From: Oxytricha trifallax
Lineage: Eukaryota > Ciliophora > Spirotrichea > Sporadotrichida > Oxytrichidae
Assembly (NCBI GenBank): GCA_000711775.1
Contig: ARYC01017490.1
Location: forward strand, 108,004 to 172,003
DNA: 64,000 nt
Direction of reading: 5' to 3'
Shown here: one piece after another, positions 38,190 through 49,308 of the stretch
Numbering within the stretch: the stretch's first letter is position 1
Layout: every line of letters starts with the position of its first letter
Program-made: the position numbers and the translations under genes
Notes under the pieces: model-generated
Told to the model about the DNA's origin: nothing
Seen by the model: the letters and a program-made list of their open reading frames with translations, nothing else
The model's database searches: none

Positions 38190-40466
38190 CAATATTAGGG
38201 TTTGAAATGAAATCCGCAGTCTAGAATTCAAAGTTAGTCTGGACTCCATAATCCAAGGAATTAATTATAACAAAGAAAGCCTTTTCTTTTAATTCTACAT
38301 GCACTAGACATTTCTACTGGTCATATGTAATTTATGAACAATACATTAGGCTCCTGAATTTAATATTTTTTAAAAGCAAATTTTCAATGAGGATAAACTC
38401 AATAAGCAATCAAAGGACCCTTGACGGGACAGCCATCTCCTACTTTTTCATATTTATTTTTTTATGCTAACATAAGAAAGCATTTGGATTGATTTGTGGG
38501 GAGTAACTCATTAATCCACTGGCTAAGAAAATTTACTTATAGTAATTTTTAAAATTTAAGTGGTAACTTTTTATATTCATTGTAATAAGATGAAAAATCT
38601 ATTATACAATCCTATTTATATTAGGTAAAGAATGATAATTCAAAATTATTGTAATCTCATCTTCTTGAGCAGAGTAATCGGAGGTTTGATTGATAAGAGC
38701 GGGTATGTAAAGGGCATGAAAGCTTAGTCCAAGAAGAGCCGGGGTAACGTTAAAATCAATCGAGTAAAGAATTCCTACAAAATAAATTATGATTTTAGTC
38801 CTTTTATTGCAAAATAATTTCAAAAGCTTTTTACGAATGAAATAGAATATAAGAACATTGCGAGTAATTCTACAAAAATTAACAAAAGCAAGAAAGCAAA
38901 AACAGCAGTGATCCCAAGTCCTGGTCTCTGAAAAACTAAACCACTCTCTTTATCTCAAGGAAATGAAAATGAATGAGTCCCTGACTACTCTGATCTTGGC
39001 AAATGAATCAATGCTGCTTTAAATAGAATGTCCTTACCATAGCTAGTTATTGACAATGTCTCATTTATAATCATGATATATGGTCAAGCTCTTTTAAATT
39101 TCAAATAATTTAATTATTAATAAAGGAAAAACATATCCTTCAAAAATAATGGCCTGCAACCCCTAATCACTCTTTTCATTCTTTTAACTTTTAGATATGG
39201 TAAACCCTAAGTGATCCAAGGGTTCTTCTATATAATTACACAGTTTATGACTTATAACTAAAATTAGATTAAGACTCCAATTCTAGTATCACTTAGCTTT
39301 CCTCAGCTATTATACAGAGGAGATAATAATTCAATTAAGAAGCAGATTTTTAAATTATTGGTCTACCAATCTAAAGCTTATGTTACTTTGACTTTATCAC
39401 TGAGACAACATGTCTAATAAATCAGCTTGCTATATTCTAAAATCTAAACTTTCTAATCCAGGCATTATTAATGTTTCGTTTAAACATTTTATTTTTTTTT
39501 AGTTAATTTTTGGGTCATCAAACTAATACCATAATCCTTCTTTATAATGAACGGACCTTTAATTATTATGCTTAAGCAAGAATGTGGATTGAACCTAATA
39601 TTGAACATTCGTATATTTACAGAGTATTTCTCAATAATATAAGCTTAATGATCAGCCCCTAATAAAAAGTCTCTAAAAGACTATAAAACTTAACAAGAGT
39701 AACTTTATGATAGAAGCCAGAAGCTTTTGGTAAAGCCTCAATGTAACATTTATTTATAGCCTTGCTTACAAGCAACAAAGCAGAGATCAGTTATGGGTAG
39801 GAAGATTGTTCAAATGAGGATACTATGGCAATTCATAAATTGAGAAGAGTGAATAATTAAGCATTCACCCTGTTGACAAATTTATAAACTGTAACTTTTC
39901 TGGTCTTGTCAATATTGCAATTTTAAAATGAAAATGGAAGCATTTCTTAAAAGTTTGAAATGACTACAATAGCTAAAGAAAATGAGAACTAGTCTAACTA
40001 GATGCATGGAAATTTAAAAACTATTCTCCAAAGGAATTCATAAGAGTAGTGCTAAATGATAATCTTTGAAGTTAAATTTATTCTTCATATTCTCCTGATC
40101 TCAGGTCTTATTTTAAATTATATCCAAGTCAAAATTAAAAGAAATCATTTAATTTATTATGGTATTTTAAATTGGAAAAACTCTAATTTGTATTACTTTA
40201 GGAAGCCTTAATGCACTAGAAACTTAATGAAAGTCTTTATAATAAGCAAAAATGAGCACTTAATGCAAAGAGACTTTAAAAATATTAGGGGCTCATTGAA
40301 TTTAATAACTGAATTGTAATCTAAACAATTTTCTCTTAAGATACTGGAACTATTTCTCCACTTATCCCTAATTAAAGATGATTTAAAATAATAAAATGGT
40401 TGTGATAGTATATTAGCAAAGCTATGTATTTGTAGACGAATACGAATGAGTAATTATTAATGACTC
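38190..40466 (+). pseudogene. Putative multi-pass membrane protein, broken by TGAs and frame changes
   Basis: A long GC-richer block whose + strand reads as one protein in pieces: 38,200-38,580 (GTAISYFFIFIFLCQHKKA, a membrane segment), 38,590-38,930 (VIGGLIDKSGYVKGMKA, FSPFIAKQFQKLF), then a frame crossing three TGAs into IDNVSFIIMIYGQALLNF and TFRYGKPQVIQGFFYIIT, then ARMWIEPNIEHSYIYRVFL and, after another TGA at 39,708-39,710, 250 open codons to 40,466 (AFGKASMQHLFIALLTSNKA, ISYGQEDCSNEDTMAIHK, FILHILLISGLILNYI). It resembles large ciliate membrane proteins, but I cannot name a family. Competing - strand frames exist but are shorter and less protein-like. Confidence 0.5.
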
Positions 40467-40710
40467 ACTTATTATTATTGATTAAACCTTTTATTTATAA
40501 AAAATTTTCTCCACACTTAAAGATAATATATTATTTTGATTTTGTTTGTTATATGAGTAAAATAAAATTATATAATCAGTTAAAATAGTATAAAAATCGC
40601 GAATATTTAAATTCTAAATATATGACTAATTATAAATTGAAGCATTATTCAAACATTATTATAATTATTTTTTATAATTTTGTTTGATTTTTATATTTAT
40701 ATATTTAAAA

Positions 40711-40757
40711 TGAGCTCAAGTGATAAAATTCATATTTTTACTACTTGAGCCCATTTT
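40711..40757. repeat. Small hairpin
   Basis: TGAGCTCAAGT is mirrored by ACTTGAGCCCA across a ~22-bp AT-rich loop. It lies 250 bp after the membrane-protein block; function unknown. Confidence 0.5.
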
Positions 40758-41254
40758 TATTATATTATTAAAAAATGAAATTATTTAAACTTATTTTTAT
40801 TTAAATTTGTTTTTATTTATTAAACTATTTTTCTATTAAAATGAAAGTTAATTTATTCATAGTTTATTATTTCAGTCTAATAATTTATTTTATATATAAA
40901 AAGTGTTTATATTTAAAGATTTTATACTTTTAATAGAAAAATTTCCAAAAATTACTCATGTTTTATATTAGGAGTAAATGAAACTTAATTTTAATTAAAA
41001 TCATACTTCAACTCTATATCCTGCTATAATAAAATTTTTATTTAGAGATTTAATTTAAAAATATTAATATATATTGGGCTCTAGCAGCAAAAATAAATAT
41101 ATTTTAATTCTTAAATTCACAATAATAAAAAGATCTTGAATAAATTAATCATAATTTTAAAATACAATACTAAGAATTTTCCAAGTAACTATTATATTCA
41201 TTTCTTTGTATTTAAGAATTTTTATATTTGCAATTTTTATACTATTTTGACTGA

Positions 41255-41411
41255 ATCTTTATGTTGAGTGTGAAAGAAAAAAAACTTTATAAGCTGAAGA
41301 AGAAAAAAAAGAGGAAGCAAAACAGAATGTAGATAACGATAAAATAACAAAGCCTCAACAAATGATTGCTCCAAATCCACAATATTCCAATGTCCCTAAT
41401 TGCCCTGCTAT
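41255..41411 (+). CDS. Candidate MDS, Lys/Glu-rich protein
   Basis: One + frame reads AEEEKKEEAKQNVDNDK then KPQQMIAPNPQYSNVPNC, free of TGA, in a GC-richer island. It abuts the left arm of the inverted repeat that starts at 41,412. Confidence 0.45.
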
Positions 41412-43124
41412 CGCTAAAATACATAAAGATATGAATTTTATAAATTCCCACATCATATAATAAGTAGGATTTATAACTGCTTCTAATTTGAATTATAACT
41501 TTTTAATTAAAATTAAAGTAACACAAAATGTATTAATTAAAAAAAGGAGGTTGGTGCAAATGAATTCTTAAACATTCATCATAAAATTTTATTATTAAAA
41601 TGTAAAAAACGAAAAAAGATTTCTATGAATAAATAAAATCACAAATAAAGTGTAATGAAAAATAAAAGTATTAGGAAAAAGAAACTTTTTTTCAAACTAA
41701 GAATGAAAAATGTAGTATATTGAAGTTATCAAATCAATTGTAGCTCTATAAATATATATATTTCTTATAATTTTTAGCTTTTATTAGTTGTACTTACTCA
41801 ATATACTACAGATATTTGCATTGTTTTTTAATTAGTAGCTACGATAGCTAATTAAAGTTAAGATATGTTAATTATAAAATGTTTGGAAATAAAGAAAAAC
41901 AATATTACAATATTAGATTTAAATATTAATTTTTAATTATAAACCGAATTATTATTATTCAAATATGGCAAACGTTACATGAAATTGTTCCACTTTTAGA
42001 CATCATCTTTTTAAATAATACTCTATGACTAAAAACAAAAACAAGTATCAATACGTGCAATATAACAATTACTAACACCACCTTCAACATCAATAACAGT
42101 ATTAACACTAACCTCTAAATCCTTTGAGTAAGGAACATCAACATAATACATCAGAAAAATTCTAACTGCCACGAAGTTAGTGTAGCTGTTTTTCAAAGTA
42201 GAACTAGAAATTACCTATTGTTTGGGTTTTATCAATATTTACATAAATTGAAAGCTATTTTAATTAATATTTTTCAACATTTTTACTCATTTTGAAAAAT
42301 GAATTATCAAATTTTTATATAAAGAAAATATTTAAATATCAAAAAGCAATTTCAAATATATTGGTATCAGATTTATTAGACATAGACTTACATTTTTAAT
42401 TATTAAACTAGCATTTTGTGTATATATAGTATTTTACAAAAATATTTTATAAATATTTCAAAATTAGAAAAAGCAATTATTATTATTATTATTATTAATA
42501 ATAATAATAATAAAAAAAATAATGCAAAATATTTAATTAAGTTGAGAATCTAGAAGTAAAAATTGTTAATTTTGCAAAATTCACTATAAAATTATTTATT
42601 GATTATATTCTAAGTATTTATTGTAGTTATATTATAATATAAATTTATTTGAAATTAATTAATCTATAAACTAGAAAATTTAAAATGCTTTTGATAATTA
42701 TGAATTGCTGTATTGGGTTGAGAAGAATCAAGACTCTGTAATATTTTAATAATTGGTCTTATAAGAATAAGCCTTAATAGATGAAGAGCTACCCTTCTAC
42801 TATGTATAGTTAAAACTATATTAAAACAAGATTAGAGGAGAAGAATATTAAAAGAGATTAAATAAATGAGAAAGTAACAAAGATTAGGTTCATATAGGAC
42901 GAGAATTATGTAGCAGAGAACACTACTTAGTATCAATTATTAAAATATTTCTAATTTAAATGTTTAAGAATTCATTTGCACCAACCTCCTTTTTTTAATT
43001 AATACATTTTGTGTTACTTTAATTTTAATTAAAAAGTTATAATTCAAATTAGAAGCAGTTATAAATCCTACTTATTATATGATGTGGGAATTTATAAAAT
43101 TCATATCTTTATGTATTTTAGCGA
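41412..43124. repeat. Inverted repeats of ~163 bp (41,412-41,574 / 42,962-43,124) around 1.4 kb
   Basis: TATCGCTAAAATACATAAAG through GGTTGGTGCAAATGAATTCT is mirrored near-perfectly at the right. The arms separate three coding islands (41,255-41,411, 42,693-42,955, 43,130-43,245). The interior is mostly AT-rich and includes a (TTA)n(TAA)n palindrome at 42,477-42,516. It could be a composite transposon or an inverted duplication. Confidence 0.85.
42693..42955 (+). CDS. Candidate MDS with a 4-bp tandem duplication
   Basis: Reads NYELLYWVEKNQDSVIFQQ, DEELPFYYVQLKLYQNK, RGEEYQKRLN, then in the next frame EKVTKIRFIQDENYVAENTT. The two halves join in frame only if one of two adjacent AAAT words (42,860-42,867) is removed. 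Protein-like throughout; family not recognised. Confidence 0.5.
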
Positions 43125-43129
43125 TAAGG

Positions 43130-43245
43130 ATTGTATGATTAAATCGAGCATATCAAAGCCTTAATTCGTAAAAAAAAGAACTAATCAAGAAGCATCACAC
43201 AGCTCCTCTCACAACTAGACATCAAACGATGAAAAAGTAGAAAAA
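43130..43245 (+). CDS. Candidate MDS, Ser/Lys-rich
   Basis: One + frame reads KSSISKPQFVKKRTNQEASH then SSSHNQTSNDEKVEK. It lies immediately outside the right inverted-repeat arm and may continue the island at 42.7-42.95 kb. Confidence 0.4.
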
Positions 43246-43352
43246 TAATAAATAATAAATTTAATATATTTAAAACATTAGTAAAATATAAATACAATAT
43301 AATTATTTCATTGAATCAGATTTTAAATTTATGAAATCAAAATAATTTATAT

Positions 43353-43580
43353 TCATTTTAATATATTAAACATATCTATATCATTATTTTTCTTTATTTT
43401 TTTATTTGCACTCTATTTATACTCTTCCTTTTATTCTTGTTGTTGATTATTTTCAAAATTTAATTTTTCATCAACAATATCACTAAATTTTCTAGCCTTT
43501 CTGTTGCTTTTGTTCTTGTCTGCCCTTTCAACTCTATCAATGTTGAATTTTTAATTTTTATTCTTCTTTGAATTGTCATT
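43353..43580 (-). CDS. Candidate last MDS of a charged protein
   Basis: On - one frame reads NIDRVERADKNKSNRKARKF, SDIVDEKLNFENNQQQEQ and ends ...DIDMFNILK at TGA 43,353-43,355. Lys/Asn/Glu-rich. It is oriented opposite to the islands at 42.7-43.2 kb, so it is either another gene or an inverted MDS of the same one. Confidence 0.45.
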
Positions 43581-43599
43581 TACAAGTGATTAAGCTTAT

Positions 43600-45120
43600 T
43601 GAATCTAAAATGTTTATTAAATAAAATTATTCATATAAATATCAATAAATAAATTAAATTTAGTGTATAGTGTAAAAAATATTATAGAATTTTTAAAAAA
43701 AAATTATTATAATTTTTAAGAGTGCTCTGTTTAAGGAAATTGATTATCTCCTAAGAAAAATAATTTATATTACTTTCAGATTTAAAAAACCCCATTTTTA
43801 GTTTACTCTTTATAAATTTTTATTAATATTTGGTGCACTTAAAACGTATTATTAAAAAAAGTTAATTAATATAGACTACTTCGAATTTATCAAATTTATT
43901 CAAACAAATATAGAAGTTTTTATTTATAATCTCATAAATTCATAATGCAATTATTGACAATTATCAATAATTGATCATATTAAAATAAAATGGAGAATGT
44001 TTTATTACCAAAATACATATGAATTAGGAAAATTACTGAGATAAATGAAGATTATAAATATATGAATACATAACAGCTATGTATTTTTAGAGGTTTATAG
44101 ACCAATTTCTTAATCAGAAGTTCGTAATTACAGTCATATTTTTAAGCTGTTTAATTTTAATTTTATTTATAATAATATTTTTAAATTTAAATTTTTATTA
44201 ATTAATTAAAAGACTAAAAAGATGAACGCATAAATATTAGTTTTAGAAAGTGAATTCATGTTTATTATATTTTTAAAAACAGATAAACACTTACATTTAT
44301 AAAGATTTTTTTGAATATTCAAGTTTTAGAAATAAACAATTCTATAATATAATTAATTTATAATAATCAAAATTTATAATATAATGTTTATAATCATTAG
44401 ATAATAATGTTAAGTTAGGTAAAGTGGGGCAAAAGTAAGAAAAATTTGCTACTTTTGCCCCACTTTTAGAAATGTCTAAATTAAATAAACTCATGATTGA
44501 TTTTTATAGATTATTTCAATATAAAATGTATAATTTTATTTGGTTATATTTGATTATCTTATATTATCTTGATATATTAAAAAGTCAGTAGATTTTTTAA
44601 TTAATTCTGATTATCATAATTTTTGTTATAAATTTAATCAAACTTAATGTCTTAACTATAAAATTTTTGATAAATCATGACTCTGTAATCAGAAAATAAA
44701 ATAGAACAGAAATTCTCGTAAATTAACTTTCATTATTTATAAAGTTCACTTCATTAATAATCATAAATTAGTTAATAAACTTAATATATGACAAATATAA
44801 TACTCTTAATTATTAAGAAATATATAACTAAAAATGGTAATATATATTAGCATCATAATCATAAAATTCATTTTTTCCATATTTAGGTTAAATTATTGAT
44901 TAGTTTTGGATAAGTAATTAAATTGTTTCGTTTATTTATCATTATATAAATAATGATTACTGTATATTACAGATTTATACAATTCCTTTATTGAACTTAA
45001 TATTGATAATTGTATGTATTTATATTTAATGTGTTTAGTAATACTTTAGATTATATATTTATTACTTATTGATTAAATATTTAATGCTATGGTCCTCTCA
45101 AATCTGCTTTTACGTTATTC
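43600..45120. other. AT-rich spacer with one strong hairpin
   Basis: No gene seen. 44,421-44,466 holds AAGTGGGGCAAAAGTA mirrored by TACTTTTGCCCCACTT with an ~11-bp loop, the only GC-rich word in 1.5 kb. Confidence 0.6.
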
Positions 45121-45129
45121 TATCTTTCT

Positions 45130-45915
45130 GACTTTAACATTAAATACTTAAAACAATGTTAACAACCAAATACAGCTGTGAGACTATATTCGAATTTAAG
45201 ATAACACTAGCTTAGCCATTTATTAACTGGAGGGGCCTTGAAATTAATTTCAAAATAACCAAAAATTGCATCTCCTATATCATAGTATATTATGATGAAG
45301 AGATCAATGGCCTTTTATGGTGGTGAATGTTTTTTAATATCATGAAGGATTTTACAGGCTCTACTCTACTACTAGAGAATACAGTCGGTTTAGATACTAA
45401 GCATGATTAGTATTTCTACAGTGAATATTGCATGTGTTAGTGAAAGTAAGCTATCCGAGATGTTTCCACAGCTGCAGATTATTTATGATGATTAGAACGA
45501 ATATATTACATTCTCGTGCTCCAGCAATGCCAATCAATCACTTCAGTTGTTAATTAAGCACATTAAGGAAACATCCGGGAAATGATATTAGTAAAGTTTA
45601 TTTCTAGTAATTTGAGTATAGAGCAGTTTTATCTCAAGCATTGTGATGATATCAAATCTCTGATTCTTATAGCACATTTAGAGCATGAAAAGAAGCAATA
45701 TTATTGATTAATTAAGGTATCAATTCGCTTAAGGATATAATACATAGCAACTTCTAAATCATTGCCTAAGTAAATACTGAAATAGAATTAAGCAATAAGG
45801 AGCAGGAACAAGAGTGGAGGATTAAGATTTGCAAGGAAAAGGATAAACTGAGGTAGTAAATGCCCTTTACAATTACTCTAAATTTTGCGAATTTTAAGAT
45901 AAATAAATAATAATC
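45130..45915 (+). pseudogene. Decayed coding region, unknown (coiled-coil-like end)
   Basis: A GC-richer block. Protein-like pieces on + in changing frames: FEFKITLAQPFINWRGLEIN, MKDFTGSTLLLENTVGLDTK, LSEMFPQLQIIYDDQNEY, NLSIEQFYLKHCDDIKSL, and a charged C-terminal part ELSNKEQEQEWRIKICKEKD. At least three TGAs or frame changes. It lies upstream of the helicase-bearing transposon; whether it belongs to it is unknown. Confidence 0.4.
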
Positions 45916-46310
45916 AAAGACTTAAGTAAATGTATTTTAATCGAAAGTTTAAAGCATATAACTAATACTATTATAACCTCGGATGCTTGAATGCTGCATC
46001 CACGTCCTCTCGCCTTGCCACCATGCTGACAAACTAATGATTGACAACGTTTCACTTTCATAACTATGAAAGATCTCATGCTAAATCTATGCTCCCGATT
46101 TCTGGTGCACTGATCTTATTCGAACCTTTGAAGAAAATCAAGTAGGTTGCCCATCTCACTTGTATCAGACTTAAGTATTTTTATCTTATCAGCTGCCCGT
46201 TTCTGCCTGTACGTTCTAATCCTTTTAAACCATTGCATTTGTATCGTGGTATCTAGTTAAATTTCTAGCCTGGAAAGTCTAGGTTAGCAGGCGCTAATAA
46301 ATCATTGATC
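45900..46310 (-). CDS. Candidate basic protein ORF
   Basis: Open on - with TAA/TAG as Gln: MQWFKRIRTYRQKRAADKIK, SEMGNLLDFLQRFEQDQC, CQHGGKARGRGC. Arg/Lys-rich with a short Cys/His cluster. A second - frame here is also open, so the choice is uncertain. It converges on the block at 45.13-45.9 kb. Confidence 0.25.
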
Positions 46311-46489
46311 ATACGATGGGGGTCTGCTGTAAGAAAGCAGGATTTATTCCTCCCCTTGCTGCTTAACGATGATTGGGTCTTGGTAGTCGATTTTTAAAAA
46401 ATGTTTTTGTTCCTTTACTCTGCCAGTTTGGATTGAATAGAGTTGCCACAACTATAATAGCATCCATAATCAGGATAAATCAAGATATT

Positions 46490-46797
46490 AGGATCTAAGA
46501 GGAAGCGGAGGAATGGGAGGAATCAGAGGAATGGGAGGAAGCGGAAAAGCGGAGGAATCGGAGGAAGCGGAGGAATCTTGAGTTAGTTCGGATATGATTT
46601 TATAATGAAGAGAATGATTCAAGTGGTAATTACAATGAAGCGGAGGAAGAAGAGGAAGCGGAGGAAGCAGAGGAATCGGAGGAAGCGGAGGAAGCGGAGG
46701 AATCGGAGGAAGCGGAGGAATCGGAGGAATCCTAATAATATCTCAAGACTTCGCATATTCCCTTTTAAATGTAAGATATCGAAATGCTTCATTGATA
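46490..46797 (+). CDS. Glu-rich low-complexity segment (GAGGAAGCG/GAGGAATCG repeats)
   Basis: Two arrays of a 9-bp unit (GAGGAAGCGGAGGAATCG) at 46,495-46,573 and 46,634-46,731 flank a short non-repetitive stretch (FGYDFYNEENDSSGNYNEAE). In the + frame of the second array it reads EEAEES repeats and then QYLKTSHIPF to TGA 46,795. The first array is in another frame. The same DNA reads Ser/Asp-rich (DSSASS) on -, so strand assignment rests only on the acidic linker. Repeat number is likely variable. Confidence 0.4.
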
Positions 46798-47068
46798 TTA
46801 GTGAGGTCAAAGTAAAATGGCTATAGGGCAAAGGAAGTTTAATGTGTCTCTAAACCTTTTGTAATTGCTCCAAGCTTTAGATTGCAGTACCTTTGCCTTC
46901 AACTAGAATTTATCTTGCTTGATTAAGTAGTAGCAATTACTTAATAACAATGACTTTTAAATTTGAATTCAAATAAAGCTCTAGAACTACGGTTCAGCAA
47001 CAATCGTCTAAACAATGAACTAATTCCAATCTTTCTCGAGCGTACAAGAATTAATAATTTTTCTCAGG

Positions 47069-48031
47069 TACAGATGCCTAGATCCAGAAAAAGATTCTGA
47101 AATCTATCTGAGCTACTAATTAATAAGTGAACTTACAAACATTCCTTGCTCATTGGTTAAACGTATTTGCACAATCACAAGTTAATCAGCAATTGATGAT
47201 AATGGAATATGGAAGGCTGCCAAGCTATCTGGGGATAACATTGAATTTCTCACAAACTAATCTACCTTGCAGCTGTAGGCTGGAATGACTTTAGGAGAGA
47301 GATGTGTCATGTTCCATTGAAAGTTCCCAGAGCAAAGAATCTCGCCCTCAAAACTATCTAGAATCTATAAAGAAAAAGGAATTAAGAGAAAGTTCATTTG
47401 AGTGAGCAAGTACATGAGCCCAACTTAAAATCTTAAAACGCAAGAGCTATTTTAGGAAATGAGAAGCAAGCTAACTGATGCACTACAAGAAGGAAGGAAA
47501 GTAGTTTTTATTGACGAGGTGATGTTCACATACTCGACCAATCTCAAGCAAGAGTTCAGCAATCGATATCAAAACATTGAGGTGAAAGACAAATTACAAT
47601 TCACGAAGAGCATTGCGGTAGTAGCTGGAGTGTCTGCTGACAGCGGTCTGGAACTATACTACAATTATGATCGGTCAGTGGACATTGAAAAGTTTTACGA
47701 TTTCATCATTGGGTTGCATGAACAAAACTTGACAAATAAGCTTGCAGTGGTTCTTGACAACTTAAGAGTGCATCACACTAAGAAGGTCAAAGCTTTGACC
47801 GAGGAGCTAGGAATCTCTCTCATTTTTACTCCCCCATACTCTCCTCAATACAACCTCATAGAGAATTATTTTTCGGTACTTAAGAACTAATTCAAGAGGA
47901 TAAAGATGAAGATAGTCGGACAAGATGAAAAGTTTGATGCAAAGCGAGTTTTGAAGTAAGCATTCTGCAGTATTGATGATGAAGTTATAAGAGAAATATG
48001 CAGGAAGAAAATGTTGAAGTTTGATTTATGA
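47069..48031 (+). pseudogene. TBE-like DD34E transposase with two in-frame TGAs
   Basis: About 320 codons. RLDPE... start region follows a likely intron end (TTTTCTCAG at 47,067). Then GMTLGERCVMFH-TGA-KFPEQRIS (TGA 47,318), LSRIYKEKGIKRKFI-TGA-VSKYM (TGA 47,399) and an open C-terminal half: VVFIDEVMFTY (D), SIAVVAGVSADSGLELYYN, LAVVLDNLRVHHTKK (D), TPPYSPQYNLIENYF (E, 34 residues after D), ending at TGA 48,029-48,031. TBE has MFHRQFPELKIS where this has the first TGA, so an Arg codon was probably lost. It ends tail to tail with the 22-kDa-type gene. Confidence 0.85.
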
Positions 48032-48059
48032 TGTTAATTTAAATTAAGCTTTTAAATGC

Positions 48060-48900
48060 TCAAATGTTAAATCTCATTGCGTTGTTGTTCATAGTGCCGG
48101 CGTCGGATTGAGACTCAAACATTGTGGTGTTTGTCTCCATCAACCTAGATCCATCACTTGGTCTAATCCCTTTGCTAGCTGAGGCATGCTCAATTCTTCT
48201 GAATCGCTTAAGGGATAAAACTTTGGGAGGCGACTGCTTAGGTTTCCTGGCCTTCATTAGTTTAGTAGAAGCCTTCAAGAGCTGCATAGTCCTCCCCGAT
48301 TTTTCTAAATTTTAATAAGTTTAAGGTAGGGTAAGATACTTGAGATAAAGGGATGGCTGGTTAGCTGTGAGAACCAATCGTCAGAGATGAGGTTGAAGTT
48401 GTTCTTCTATCCCGAACCATCCGCGCTGTTCCTGTTTCCCCTTGACTTGTTGATAATGTGTGAGAGATACTCTAACTGAATCGTGTTGAGCACATTGAAG
48501 AAGTATTGCCTGTCTATCGGTTTGGACTTCTCTGACATATCAGGCAGGTAGATGCTCAGCTCTTGGTCGTCACACACTTGCATGTAAAGCTGTCTCACCG
48601 AGAGTTCATCATACTTGGGCACCTTCACCATCTTGATCTAGTCCATCTTCATAAGTCTCTTGGTTCCCTTAAAAATTAATCTCAGGTATTCTCTGTTGAC
48701 TCCGTCGATTGGTGGCATGTAGTACCCAACTATAGAGTATTATGAGCTAACAAGTTACGAATCTCTGTAAGGTAGGTGTAAATGTCCAGCTTGGACTTGA
48801 ACTTCCCGCCCAGCTCGTGAGGGGTGATCCTAAGGATGCTGTCCTCAGCTTGGCTATCATTCATTTGAAACTGGTTGAATGATCTTTTAATGGAATTCAT
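48060..48900 (-). pseudogene. TBE 22-kDa-type protein homologue, one frameshift
   Basis: From ATG 48,900 (MNSIKRSFNQFQMNDSQAED) with ILRITPHELGGKFKSKLD, then a frame change near 48,740, then YYMPPIDGVNREYLRLIF, DELSVRQLYMQV, ELSIYLPDM, RQYFFNVLNTIQLEYLSHII. The last three align with TNLYDDAM, SQYLPSKK and RNYFFGILATIKGDYLKEII of the TBE protein. A 35-bp intron (48,305-48,339, GTATCT...TTTAG) lies at the same phase-1 position after the HPFISS/HPYLSS motif as in TBE, followed by a basic C-terminal region ending at TGA 48,060. Function unknown; it is evidently a conserved companion of this transposase lineage. Confidence 0.8.
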
Positions 48901-48904
48901 CTCC

Positions 48905-49300
48905 ACAGATGATATTACCTATAGCCAATTAAAAATAAAATATTAATACTCACCTTAACTATAAGAAAAACAGCTATTTTAATCGAAATAATATTTCTGA
49001 ATAGGGAAACATCAGATGTAGAATCGATTTTCAAAAAAGTAGGGGGGGCTGTGATCATTTTATGTTTAAAAATGTAATTTTTTTAGTCTGTGATTTTTTG
49101 TGATTTTCTGTGATTTTTTGTGATTTTCTGTGATTATTGTGATTTTTTGGGACATTTTTGTGATTTTTGTGAAAAAAATTTGTTGTCAAATTTAGGGTCT
49201 GACCACCCCCCTTTTATCAATTCTAATAATACATGATGTTTTAGTTACAGATTAAGTGATTTGAATTTAAATTATAAAAATAAAAAATCACAAATTCCTA
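48905..49300. promoter_or_regulatory. Divergent intergenic region with TGTGATTTT repeats
   Basis: Lies between the 22-kDa-type gene and the helicase gene. 49,086-49,170 is a tandem array of TGTGATTTT(TT/C) units. TBE elements have different short repeats at the equivalent place. Role as shared promoter is inference from position. Confidence 0.5.
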
Positions 49301-49308
49301 ATTTGAAT

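Noticed and set aside
38602-39850. Long open frames on - in the membrane-protein block
   Set aside because: They look partly hydrophobic and plausible, but the + strand gives a longer, better composed series of frames through the same DNA. The - frames are probably shadows.
46619-46831. Leu/Phe-Arg-rich frame on - and Arg-rich frame on + in the 9-bp repeat
   Set aside because: Products of the repeat read in wrong frames. The acidic frame on + is the more likely one.
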